Shown here in pieces: positions 1 through 13,000 of a DNA stretch of 46,126 nt. The notes below the pieces were generated by a model, which saw nothing but the letters and a program-made list of their open reading frames with translations, had not been told where the DNA came from and searched no databases. The DNA lies in assembly GCA_001724265.1 (NCBI GenBank), contig MEDY01000311.1:1-46126 (forward strand), given 5' to 3'. This stretch comes from Rhizaria sp. SCN 62-66. Lineage: Eukaryota; Rhizaria, unplaced. Each line of letters starts with the position of its first letter. Position 1 is the stretch's first letter. The position numbers and the translations under genes were made by a program.

Positions 1-89
1 CGCATACCTTGATTTGTAGGCGCAACCTGCAGATGGGGAGGCTGGGGGTGCCACAGAGGCTGCGGCGGCCGAGAGAACTCAGAGGTCAT
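1..89 (-). CDS. N-terminal start of an unidentified minus-strand protein (partial, cut by window edge)
   Basis: On the minus strand an ATG at 89-87 opens a frame that stays open to the window edge, 29 full codons. It reads as a proline/glutamine/histidine-rich N-terminus (begins MTSEFSRPPQPLWHPQPPHL). GC content rises sharply inside it compared with the AT-rich sequence just upstream, as expected at a gene start. A possible splice donor (AAG|GTATGC) lies in the last few bases, but it does not match the GTACG donors of the other genes here. The product cannot be recognised from so few residues. The piece could also be chance. If real, the gene is divergent from the giant gene at 1012 and shares the 90-1011 region with it. 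Confidence 0.3.
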   Translation of the reverse strand, partial: MTSEFSRPPQPLWHPQPPHLQVAPTNQGM

Positions 90-385
90 GTCTACGAAGC
101 CTCTTCATACAATTTGATTTTAGTATTCACACCAAAATAAAATAAATACGAACGATATTAACTTTTTTTCACATTTAAGGATGGGAACAAACATCAATCC
201 TGGAGATGAGCCAATCCGCCTGTGTCTGGCACACGGAAAGAGTTTACGGACGGGACTGTAATAAGCACACTTAGGCTTATAATAATATTGCGGAATTGCT
301 TCAATAGCGTGCCCATCATCCTGATCCGTAAAGGAAAGTGAGAGAAAATCGAGAATATATTTGTGAATTTCATCTGCACTTCGGC

Positions 386-421
386 AAAATGGCGTGGCGT
401 TTAAAAAATGGCGTGGCGTTT
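386..421. repeat. Tandem 17-base direct repeat, two copies
   Basis: The sequence AAAATGGCGTGGCGTTT occurs at 386-402 and again, identical, at 405-421, separated by two bases. The unit contains AAAATGGCG, which resembles the core bound by YY1-type zinc fingers in animals. That resemblance is only a comparison; no such factor can be inferred here. The position between two possibly divergent genes makes a regulatory role conceivable. Confidence 0.6.
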
Positions 422-530
422 TTAGGCGGCTCTTTGCTTGCGAATTTCGGTGCACAACCCAGTCCCATGCTGTTTGACCTGATACAACTATTTCTACTTC
501 CTGTGCTCACGGTCACCCCGTCATTCTCGA

Positions 531-555
531 GGAGGGGGCGGGGGGGGCGGCCCCC
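531..555 (+). other. G-rich tract with G4/hairpin potential
   Basis: Runs of G (five, then eight, then two) interrupted by single C residues are followed directly by CCCCC. The stretch could form a G-quadruplex, or fold on itself because the G run can pair with the terminal C run. It lies in the non-coding region upstream of the giant gene. No function is claimed. Confidence 0.4.
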
Positions 556-1011
556 TTTGTAAAGTGGCGTCAATTCGTACACAAACTCATAATCTCGATA
601 TGCTGATAGATTCAAACTGTATTTCTGACTACTTTCCAGTGCAAAAAATTATTTGTGGCTGTAATCGTGAAGGATTCATCCCGTAAGTGCTCCTTCCTTT
701 TCCCGGTCCGGTCTCACCCCTCACAACTCTTCCTCTTGACTACTAATACCCTTCCCCTACCGTCAACAGCCCCGAGTGGTCTCTCACTAAGCGAGTTTTA
801 CATCAGGCTTTCGGTTCACAACTCTTTGTTGGCCTGATTTGGCTTATTCCGCCTCCCTGGAGCTCTCCTTCAAGCTCTCGCGAACGATTGCTCTTGCTTC
901 AAACCGTCACCAAATTTGTATCTTCACTACAAACCCCAAACAAGCATCTGATTGGCGTCAGATCCGTCCTTCATCCCACCATGTGGTTTAAAAATTCCAT
1001 GGTCTATCGCG

Positions 1012-4000
1012 ATGGCGCTGACCATATTCTTAATCACCCTCCTTTTAAGCACACCTGTCGATTCCACAACTGACAGGGACCACAGAAGTGGCCTCGCCCG
1101 TTCACATCAACTCCCGACTTCCCAGACTACAACAACTGCAGCCCAGTCCGTACGTTATGATGATGTCAATGTTGCTTCAGATACCGTCCCCACCCCGCGC
1201 GCGATTGATTCCACCGGCCTTGCGTCCACTACAGCGCCTCCAGCCGCAAAGTCCGCAGACGCTCGCTCAGCCGGTGGTGAGCCCGTCTCTCCCGCGCGGG
1301 CTCCTCGCGTGCGCCGGCAGTCCCCTTTCGACAAGGCCACGATGGCGCTCTACCTCGCGCAGCGCAACGCGCGCCCGGTTCAGCGGCGGCCGCCGCCGGA
1401 CCCCCGCCATCCGCTTTCCATCAAGTCGCGCACTCAGTCGAAGGCCGCGCTCGAGGTCTACAAAGCTAAGCGTTCCCGCGCCAGTCCTAATGCCAGCGCC
1501 AGCACATCCACCCGCGCTGAGGCGTCATTAGGTCTCGCAACGGTCCCTGCGTCGCCCAGCGGCGCTACACCTGCCCCGGCAGCTGTTAATACAGGTCGCG
1601 GTGCCGGCTTCAAAACGTTAGTAGTGGAGTACCCTGTGGATCCGGGTGACGGGGAGGTCCTTCCAGAGGTTCCGATTGACTGGGAGGAGGAGCCGCTCGA
1701 TCCAGAGGATCCGGGTGGCGGGGAGGTGCCGATCGATCCAGAGGATCCGGGTGACATTGAGCTCGTCGACTATGGTATCACGCAACCTCACGTTCAAGCA
1801 ATTTATTTTATTGGATCTGAACTGTACGTTACCGACGACTTGTGTAGGAATTGATATTTTACGCTCGTACATGTTTTAATTACAGCATCATCATGTGTTT
1901 GCTTAAACGCATGCCATTACTCTAGTATCACTAAATGAATCTTAATTTGCATTTGCTGACGTGATGTTCATTCATCTATCATTCTATGTCTTGGTTGTTC
2001 ACTGGCTTATTAACATCTACTGTTTCTTGTCACATTCACTTCCACAGCGATTACGACGGCTACACAACATACTACTATGGGATGACGGTTTCTTTCTCAT
2101 GCGAACAGACTACATGTACGACTGTGAGCTTAGCGTTCGTTCCTGAAGACGGCGACATGGGCACTTCTGTCCCGTTCACCTCTCGTACCACTGTTTTGCT
2201 CAGCACCGGCGATGGGGTGATCTATGAATGCGGCATTCAAACATACGAGACTAACTTCAATCACCCTAACAATGACGCATTATGGCTCCAGAATTGCGGC
2301 CTACCAAAAGGCAAGTACTTTCTCAACATCCTTGGGGCGAAGATGCTGTCAGATGTTGGCGAACACCACCCGCTTCACATGTATGACTACAACCAACGCC
2401 TTCTCGACTTCATGAACGGCGCATGGGTCATGAACACTTATATAGTCGATTTTGCCTCTGATTTTGTCTCGCATGTGTGGTTTACGTCCTCGCTCGTGTC
2501 AGCTGGCTTCTCAGCAACAAAGCTGCCCGATACTGGCGACATAATGAAGGGTCTGCAACTTGCTATCGGTAACTTTGACATGGCGATGATTAAGTACATG
2601 ACTGACATGCTTGACGCAATTGCCGTCTACGGCACGATGATGGTTATGGTTGGCCTGAAGGGTACTTCATTGCTGCATACCGATAGGCCAATCACGCTTC
2701 AGTCTCAGGAGTCCGATTTCAGTCATTCGTTTTCTGTGACACAGATGCCAATTTCATTTGACGACATGAAGACGGGGCCCGATATCTCCTCAATGGACTC
2801 TGATAAGTATGGGAGCTATGGAGAGTACACGTATCTTGCCTGGAAGTGCGGCTCGCCGATGCAAGACGATGAGTTGCCGTCACGTATGACTTTCCAGCTT
2901 GGTTACGCGCCTGGCGAGGGGGCGGCGAGCAAGAACGCTTTTTCCGCTATTGTTTGCCTTGCCTCAACAGAACGCGAACTCCTCTTGTGGACGTGCGACT
3001 CGCTCACAGATAACAACGCGGCTCCTCACGATTACACTGAGGAGGAAACCACAATCACGACTAGTCTGACGTCGGTAGAGGGCGAGTGTAGTGCCCCCGT
3101 GAATCCTAGTTTTTCATGCTCGCGTATCGAGCTTCTCGCGTTAAAGGGAGGTGATCTTGTGGCTACATCAGGAAGTTTCGGTGCTCTATTCCGCATCGTG
3201 GTCAAGCTCAGCGTTGCAGCCGTTGAGTGGGGCTTTTCATTTTCGTCCAGCTCTCAAATTATAATGGGTTTACAAAACGCCTTTCAATGCCTCCAGATCG
3301 GCGCAAATCCAAATCACATCGAGGTCCAATGCTCACTGAAACAAAATGTGATAATGGACGAACTGAGGTTTGTTGTGACGCATTTTATCCATCCCACAAC
3401 TGCAGGAACTCTTCATCCAGGACACATGTACATTAGTGCGTTTGAAGTATCTGAACCTGTGCCTTTCATTTCGTACGTGATCACAAATAGGAACACGATG
3501 TTTATCACACCCTATGAAGTCGAGAATCCCTAGATAAGTACGTCTAGGGTGTCCCGCTTCACGGCCGAGAAGGTACTGCTCTTCGGCATGGAAGATGGCG
3601 GCTCAGGAATAGGCCACCTTTATGGCGAGCTTTATGCAACGCTTGAGGTGACTGATATCACTTCCATTACCATCTTGAGCAGTATGGAATTATTTTACCG
3701 CGGATCACTGCTTTTATGGACCGTGGTGCCCGTGTCACCGACGACGACAGTGAAGTACATGAACACAAAGACGACGCTCATTGAGAATATTCCAACTGAT
3801 GGCGCACAGATTCAGCTGACGCTCCCCTTTATGATTGCCACCGATATCATTGATGATGTCATTGTACGCTTCGAGAGCGGCTTTGCAGGGCCATTGGACT
3901 TTGATCCCGAGAAAGGCTTTCCGGCTTCGGAGGTTCAGTGTCAGGAAGAGTTTGAAAATGTTATCATTGAGACGCTCAAAGGCTCAATTTTACTCAGTGG

Positions 4001-7000
4001 TACATTTGATGGACCCACACAGTTCACAAATGCGCCTGTCTTAGAGAGTTACGCGACTGCACATTTATTCTTTGCGCATGTCCGCAAGTCACGTCCAGAA
4101 CAACGATTTCTTGCACTGCAAGTCTCTGGCCTCACTAGCACCTTCCTGCGTACAAAGACCCTTGAACATGACGACGATCTCGGCATGGACGTGCTTCGTA
4201 TCTCACAACTTACGGTCCAAGTGGCTTTTAGCAGCGGCGATGTCCCGTGGCTTACTGCTCTTGCCATCGACGAAGCTGTTGAATATGAGGATGATATTTT
4301 GAATTTTGCCAGTACTAACAACGTAGGACCTGTTGGCCGCATTCCAGGGACAGCGACTGTCGGCAAAGCCTATTTGCAGAAGCTTGATGAACCGTATCAT
4401 GGGACCTCGTTTGACACGTTATTGGTTGTGCCGATTCGTGATGTTACGATCTACCCTGACTCGTTTGACGTTACGTCGCGCGCCGCAGTGCTACAGTTTG
4501 TGCTACCTGTAGATGTTAGCGAGGACGTATCCGAAGACTTAAAGTTTCATGTGCGTTTGTGGTCTGACGATTCCTGGGCGCTGCCCTGTCTGCGCCCGTA
4601 CCCATCGTCGGGGGTCTTCCAAGTTCAAGGCCGCGGCATGTCGCCGGAACTGACGACTTACCCACGCGAAGCAATTTCGGTTGTGAGCGCTCCTTCTGAC
4701 GGTTCGGTTTCGGTGTCGGAGTCGGACGGCGAATTCAGGACCACTGTCACCGTGACAGCGTTCCTCATGGGCAACGCTTGGGGTAATACGCTGCCTGAGG
4801 AGGCTAACATGAGGATTGGACTAGATAATGGCGAGACATTTCATCTTGACATCACTGTTACGTTAAGCAGCGCATGCGAAATTTATTTTGGGGCCGATGC
4901 CAAGATGGACAAAGTTGAGGCAATTGCATTAGGTGAAGAGATGACTTTTGAATCGTTTATCAGCGAGCGTAGCATCATGCTGAGGATCCGCGATGCGCAA
5001 TATATGACTGGAACGGATGGCCTTACGTTGACAATTAACGATGTTGGTGTTCCAAGCGACTCCGGCGTCTCCATTTCGGAGAATGATATCACAGTCACCA
5101 TGATTGCGTACAACAACAATCCGCGTTTGCGTGCTATGGTGCTCATGGGTGATAATACGGAGAAACTAACAGTTCTTGAAAGTGCGCAACCCCCGCTTCC
5201 CTCGCCACCGATTCTCACAGCCACGTATCTTTCCGCTACTGCGGGCACCACGGCTATCGGTGAGCTCGGTATGAAGTGGACTGCTTTTGGTACTAAGCTC
5301 TTTACTGCTACTTTCAACCCTACAGGTCCTGGTGTGTGCCAACACATCGCATCAACGTTTGCGCTTGCAGAGAGTCACATTCAAGCATACCCCGTCAGCG
5401 GAGTAGCAGCACTTGCGAAGGAAAACGTGCCCTCCTGCACTCAGACCGCGACAAACCCACCGCAGCTTAGCTGCTCGCTGGCTCGCGATACGGTTATAGG
5501 CGACTTCTCCCACATCCGGTTTCAGATCTTGATGGCTGGCTCTCTTTCATCACCATGCAACCCCTTTTGCTGGAACATTGCGGTCAATATGGATGGCACG
5601 GGTATTCAAAATGTCGTCCCTACAGTCCCTTTGGCCACGCTTACTATGCTGGCGCCACCAACTCTTGTTCTCGAGCACAACGACTGGCTTGACGAAGCAC
5701 TGCGTTTTCGCGCCAAGATCGAGGTGCCGTTTGTGGAGCAACCCATTGCGCCGAGCTATTTCACAATCTCACCCAACGTACTGACGACTGATTCCGGTAT
5801 CAAACCGACTGTGGAGACAGCATCTGGTTCCTGCGTCCACACGGGGACCTCGACAACGATTTCTTCATCTGTCCTTAACCAGCGCACAGTGGGTGTTGCA
5901 CCCGTGACACCTACGAGCTACAGTACAACGACATGTCAAATCACATTCATCATGTCGCATCTCTATTTTTCGCTCCCAAACACGCGCTTCTGGGTCTCAT
6001 TCATCGACCCGACGACAGGAAACTCGCTCTTCGGTGCTGAGATTGACCTCGACTCCTCGACGAAGCTGAAAACACCGGATCTTCGGTACACGGCGGCCGT
6101 GCATCCGATTCAGCGGAACCCGGAGGTTCATGAGCTTTGGGATGTTGACTTTGTCCTCTCGATCTCGAACCCTGGCAGCTTAAACCTAATGGCATTTGAG
6201 AACCTAATTGCAACATCTGGCATTGTCGAAATCGGGCCACTGGAAGGCATTCAGTTTTCACAAGTCAAGCAAGGCGCGCCAAATGAGTATGGATACGCCA
6301 GCAAGCTGATTGAGACGAGTGTCACTCATTACACAATTCTTGACAGCAGTGACGAATCTGTCACAGTTGAGTATAAGCTTTCATCAGCCAAACCAGATCT
6401 GCCACTGCGCGTGCGTTTGGCTGATGTCATTGTCACGAAGCAGAACATGGAATTCGCAACGACGTCACTGAAAATAAGCATCTCCCCGAACAAGCAGTCG
6501 TGGTCAATGCATCGATGTTTGCCATCTCAGTATACGTACACCTTTGTTGACTTCGCCGACTCATCACTTAAACCTTCGTTTATGCTTTTTGCTGTTGGTA
6601 GCGTCATTAACGGCGCGCAACGCGAGGCTATTCTCGACTTGATTGTGACGTTTCCGGCAATGGGCCACCTCACAGAGGACACCCCTGACAGGATGCTCAT
6701 TGCCGAGCCCATCTACTTCATCTTCGATATTGTTCCAGGCTACACAGAGACTGAGTTCACGCTTGAAGCTGTTGATGGCAATGTTTACGAGCTCAACGTA
6801 TTTACCGATGGCGCGTATCAGAATGGCAAATCAGACTACTGCATTTCATCAGACGACGTTCGCCGCTGTGTGAAATTTATGCCAGACGAAAACGGGGTTG
6901 TGTTGGATGAAACCCTCCAGTTATCTGACGGCGGTAGTGAGGTCGATATTCGCGAGGTTCGAATTGCGCGTGCGCTTAAGATCTCGATGCCGGAGGTTAG

Positions 7001-10000
7001 CGAGACACTTGTTTTGCCCGAGTCGATTACGCTCACGGTCATTACCACCCGAGGCACACTGTACTTTCCGTCCATGATTAATCAGAACGAGCCTTGGAAG
7101 TTTCATCTAGCTCCTGTGAACTACCGTAGGTCTGTGTCGTTCCGTACTTTAACGACAGCAACGGTGCCCACGGTGCATACCGTGTCGTTCTCGTTGGCGT
7201 CAATGACCGGCATGATCTGGGGCGACACAGACCTCTTTTTCCGTTCTGCACGTTCAGATCGTTACAGTTGGACCAACGAACTTCCCATGAGCCTACGGCT
7301 TAAAACATCGGTGTACTCGGGTTGGGAGTCTTGCCTAACACAGACCTCTGCCAGTGATAATTGGGGTGACCTAGGAACGACGTTCCTTCTCAACGGTTGC
7401 GCACAAAACTCCCCAACCACTGGTAATGTAACATCTTTATGTAGTAGCAACACCCCTAGCTCTGCGCTATACCTCGAGTCCACCTGCGGCACAGTCACTG
7501 GCGCACCGTGGCCCACAGGCTTTAATATGGGCACAGGAGTGGTCGGTGTCCCCTACCATCCGTGGAATGGCGACAAAATTGAGTTCTCGATGCTTACGGG
7601 TCCTCAAGCGTCATACGATACGACGAAGTACACGTTCACGATGACGACACCGGTGCCAGTGGGTGTTCTCTACACATATTTTAATGCCACAGTGAACTAC
7701 GATGTTACGTTTACCTTTTCACTCAATTCGGCCATTACTGATGCGGCATATCTGCCTTCTAAGCTTTCGAAGCTCCGTATTTCATTATCATCAGATTGTG
7801 CTACCAAGGCTATGATGTTCAGTTTTGAAAACACCACGGTATCGTCTCCGTCCAACACCTGGAGCTGGATGTTTGAAGAATATGTTCCCACCACCATTTT
7901 GGCGACCCCAAATGCTGCTCTCCCGATCTTGAGTACATCACAGCAATTGACACTCCATAACTTTGTCTGGGTCTCCAAATACTCCGATGCGGTTTCATCT
8001 TGGCCACGCACAGCGTCGAGCTGCTTCTCGCTTAGTGTGTACTACCGTGACCCCGCTGACGACTTAATTACGAGTGTGCTTCTCACGGCTCCAACCCAGC
8101 CCAATTTCGTCAATCCTCTAGTCTCTGAAAGCCCCCCGTTTATCAAAATTGCGCCAGCAGGTACTGCGAAGGTTACGGTTCTTAACGAGTATGAGGAAGG
8201 AGGCGTACAGTACTACGACATTAGTGCAACACTTTCGTTTAGTATCACGTCGAGTGCCCCCATTGTTGGCCTTTTCAATTTTGCAATTGTTTCAATGCAA
8301 GATGAATTTACTTTTGGATACTCAAACGAGCCTGCTCCAAGCCTTGTCACAACTCAGCCTGATAACATTTTTGCTTCTGAATGCTCAATTGATATTGAAG
8401 AATTGGGGATTGTGCAGTTCTTGTGCACAAACCACCCAAATGCACCTGCTTTTAATCACCTCATGGAGATTAAGCACTTTGTTCTCAACGGAACCAAGGT
8501 GCGCAACACAACCATCAGTGGGGAGTTTTTCTATCTCGACACCCGGTCGATTTATGATGGTGTCTCTGATGCAATCTTCCAGTCTATTCTATATGTCAAT
8601 GAGCCGAGCACGTCGCCTTATGCGTCCGAAACCAATAACCGGTTCACTATTAGCGTGCTCTCGCGTCGGCTTGCTGCTCAGCCGTCCGACCCCACCGACA
8701 TCTTCGAATACGACGTTGATCTGGAGATCGTCATTCCAGCGCTTCAAGATATTGGTTCTGGGGACCCGCTGAATATGCGTTTTGTTATTGAGGAGGACGC
8801 TAATCTATGCGGGGTTTTCGATTTCTCACTTGTTGCTTCGTTTCCCAATCACTTGACTGCGGCACAGGTACCTACCTGGGTCACGACGGTCGACACAACG
8901 ACGGGCTTCTTGATGGGAACCAGCACGGGCACTCTGCCTGCGGAGGTTTTCATGCCCTCTCCATTCGTAATTACTCTCTCTGGGCTAAAGTGGACTGTGC
9001 CGCCGTCGTTCTTGGCCAGCGGTGCAATGATGACCCTGCCCGCTTCGTGCATCACACTCTACGAAACACATTCGAGTCTGCAATACGTCACTTTCACTCC
9101 CCACGACATGAATGCACCCGCGTCACAGACGGACCAGGTGGGCTTTCTGATCACAATGGCTGGTAATGCAGTGTCTTATGAGTCTGAGCTGCATGGCGTG
9201 TCTCGCGGCGACTCGCTGACATTGGCAATGGAGTTTACTCTTAATCTCGCTTTCTACTCCATTGCTGCGCTGCCGACAGTGATATTTAAACCAGAGGTGC
9301 TTATTAATGTTAACGATACGATGTGTGACAATCTGTACTTGTTCGACTCTTATGAGACACCTGACCGACCGGACGTCACAGCTGATTACAGGTGCGCGCC
9401 TGATGTGGCGGACACTACAGTCAACGATCATCAAGTTAAAGCCTATGTTGCGCCCGGCTGTGGCGCCGTTCTAACAGCACCAATTGTTAAAAAGCTTTAC
9501 ATGAATACGCGCCTTGTTGCGCTTTTCAACCATTTGCCGACGATCGAGTTCACAAACTGTCTTCGTGTGCGCGTAGGTGACTATCTCTTGCCACCGCTCC
9601 GCACTGTGGCACCACAGCTTGGCGAGAACCTGTGGTACCGTGCGGGTGTGAATCAGATTGTGCCTAATTTCTCCACATTTACACCCGACGAGCCGAACCG
9701 TGTGAGCGTGCCTGCGCAGCTGACGTATAAGTTTGCGCTGGTTTTCTGGCCGAGCGTCGCTGCAATGGATTTTACGACACCCGTGACATTCTCTATCCGC
9801 GGTATGTCCTCTACTTGCACTGCCCAGTTTAACTTTTCTGGGGCGTCAATCAACGCACAGATTGAGGGAGCATTTCCTTACGACACGGGCTGCACACACC
9901 AGGCAGTTAATGCGACAGCCGTGTACGCCCAGTGTGGCAACAGCAATCCGCGTATTGGCGTCAACCAAATGCTCACTCCAGTTGGTTTTACACTTTCTCT

Positions 10001-13000
10001 ACCGTTTGTGGGGAAGTGGACAGATCTTGATAACGCCGCCTTTTTTGACACAGATTGCTTCACAATTGAGGCTTTCTCGTCGACTGGCGTTAAGCTTATC
10101 ACGACTAACTCCGCCGTCAAGAAGTTCTCAGTCACACCGTTCCTGCCCCAAGCATATTTCTGGCTCCAACCTCGACTGTTCCGCCCCACGACTGATGGAA
10201 GCATCACACTGTTCTACGATGTGTACACTGTCATGTTCAACGACTGTCCTGTGTCAAATAACTGCACATTTGCGCTTGACATTACCCCGTCACTTAGCAA
10301 GCCTGAATGTTTGTCGATGGCACTTGTGCAGACGAATGGGGACTTTGTACCGATGGGTAACGGCCGGCTTACGGCTGCTCAAATCGCACTGATTGGAGCG
10401 ACATCAACATTGAGCACGGTAACGCACCCCAGCTATCCTAACGTCGAGGCCGTCGCCTTCGCGTTTAACCCGTATGCGGCGACCAACAATATTCCTCTAT
10501 ACCGTATTGAGATGTCACTGGGTCTACGTATCAGCACGAGTGTCTTGATGAGCGCTGGCTTTTCAGTGCCCAACACCTGCTTTAAGATTCATCCCACCGT
10601 GCCGACGCTTTTTCAACATTCTGTCGAAGACTCTGATAAACTTCCTGACTATGACGGTGCGGGCGTGCTGAGCGGCATTTTTGTTGCCTCTGAGGCTGTT
10701 CTTCATTCATCTGTCAGTTTTCACAATGCATCATCAATTGCATACCGCACACGCAGCTCTGTTCTCGAGGCTGTGTTCACAGTGAGTGTGCAACTTGAGC
10801 TTATGGGTATCGTTAATCCGGCTAATACCGTCACAATCAAGGACGCTGGGTTGCGGTTCGATTTCAGTGCCACCACTGTTACAGGTGGCTTCACTGTTGG
10901 CGCAGCAACGAATAAGTCACACTTGGTACTTGTTCCAACAAGCGCTCTTTCCAACGTGCGTGACAGCGTGATTACGCAGCATATTACGCTAACGAACGTG
11001 ATCGTGGATTTGTCCCAGACCTCAGACCGCGTGTCTGCGACCGACCCGCTTGTGGTGCGCCCATCCTTTTACGTCCTCACGACTGGCGACCCCACAGGCA
11101 GCAGCCGCACGACGTCCGAGCTGATGCTGCGCGACGCTAACACAAAACAGTTCTACTGGTGGGCTGGTGTCAACGCTAAGAAGATGCATAATGGAAATTG
11201 GCGCGAACTAAGTAAGGTTCCATACTTCACGTACCTTACTCTGCATATTGTTAACCTTGGCGAGTCCATCGCCCGCAAGGCTGAGTTCTCAGTTACGATC
11301 GAGTGCAGCTTCCTGGTCACCTCCACCGATTATGAGCTCGAGTTCACACCTGCTAGCACCTACATGTCAGCGTCTAGTGAAATTTCAATTTACAATTCGT
11401 TCCTCGACGGCGCCAATCTTATTGACATCGACGCGTCGTGTATTACTCTGGCGTACACTTCATCGAACGTGTCGACGACCATTGACACTGATTTTGTGCC
11501 TGTATTGAGTGCCAACTTTGCCGACCCAGGCGTGCCAAAACTACCAAACGACGGTGTTTCGACTGAAGTGTATGCTATTGTGTATCCGTCCGCGGTTTTT
11601 AGCCATATCTCGACACCGCTGGATCCATCGTTGAACGATGCACGAATTGCCGTAACTCTTGAATTCCTTTTGTTCACCTTTTCCTACCAGAACATGGCTT
11701 CCAAGACAATCACGATTACCCTTCTCGGGAACATGGCTAATTTAGTTGATTCACTTGTACCTAGCATCATCTCCTCTAATCATGTCGTCACAAATCTCCA
11801 TCCTTCGGCAGAGTCGCTCTCCTGTGCCTCGGTAAACGTCTCAGGATCCACGTTGACACTGAGCGACTGTAATAGTTTCGGTAACTCCTCCGAGACCGGT
11901 TACACCTACGTCAAGCCGCAACAACTGCGCGTGGGATACTTTGTGACGCAACATTCGACATACAAGGCTGCAGCGTACGATAGCTCTGGAGAGGATGCCG
12001 CCACTATTGATGTGAATGGTCACATTACGCGGGCTCTCAACGACAAGATCCGTTATCCATTTCTTCACATCGATATTGCGCCGCTCGCTTTCCCGTTTTT
12101 GCAGACCAAGAAGCTCTACAGCGCTATTGGCAGTGAGTTTGTTGCGGACGTTGTGTTTGGATTCCACTTAATGTACTTCCGCCCGCTGACTGCATACACG
12201 CTTGAGGTGACGTCATTACCACTACCCGATGATGCTGCTGGTGTCATTGCATGTGCCACTTGCGGGAGCGGTGTCACCGTAAGTTCTGGCGCCGGCAAAA
12301 CGACAATCAATGTTGTGGGTAAAACCACAGCGTTTGACTTGTGGTCAGACACGGTGACAATCAACTCGCACCGTCCTTATTTGGACAAAACTGATTACGA
12401 CGAGTCCTCTCTCTTGCAGCTCAACATGTTTGGCATGATGGTTGAGGATGGCACGTCGACAAGTTTACAGTCAAGCGATGTGCCTGCGACTGCGTCATTC
12501 ACATTTTACCGACGCGCGCCAGTGTTTAACTCAAGTCACGAATTTGATTTCGCAATTACACTTGCAGATATCTCATGGTCAGGAGGCGAACTTAGCAGTG
12601 CTTTCACTCTGCACCTGTTTATGTACACCGATTTCGGCCGACCGTATTTTTTGAGCAATGATTCAACTGATGAATGTGGTCACCCGAGCTTTAATTTCAA
12701 CGGACTAGTTGCGATGACTGATCTCACGCCGATATATGGTGATTGTGATTACCCCGCGCAAAGTACATTCACGTCGCTTCAGTCAATTGATTCCTGTTCG
12801 GATGGCATAGTTCCGTATTTTTCTCTCGTTTTTGGTGCGAACTCATTCTTGACAAACGCATTCAGGTTTTCAGAGTTAAAGGACGACAGCGAGATTAAGA
12901 GGACTTGCTTTTCTCTTTCTGATGACACGTGGGACTATTCTTCTACGCTTTTGAACAACCTGCAGGTCGGTGAAGTACCTAATGCCTCTTACTTCACTTT

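Larger units (their letters stand above)
90..1011. other. Upstream/intergenic region, probable divergent promoter and 5' UTR of the giant gene
   Basis: No convincing coding region is visible. The left half is AT-rich with a 17-base direct repeat (386-421) and a G-rich stretch (531-555). The right half (about 660-980) is pyrimidine-rich on the plus strand, which would suit a promoter-proximal or leader sequence for the gene at 1012. An out-of-frame ATG at 981, in a good context (CACCATG), opens a 30-codon frame that overlaps the start of the giant gene. If it is in the transcript it would act as an overlapping upstream ORF. No tRNA-like or other RNA gene was recognised. Confidence 0.5.
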
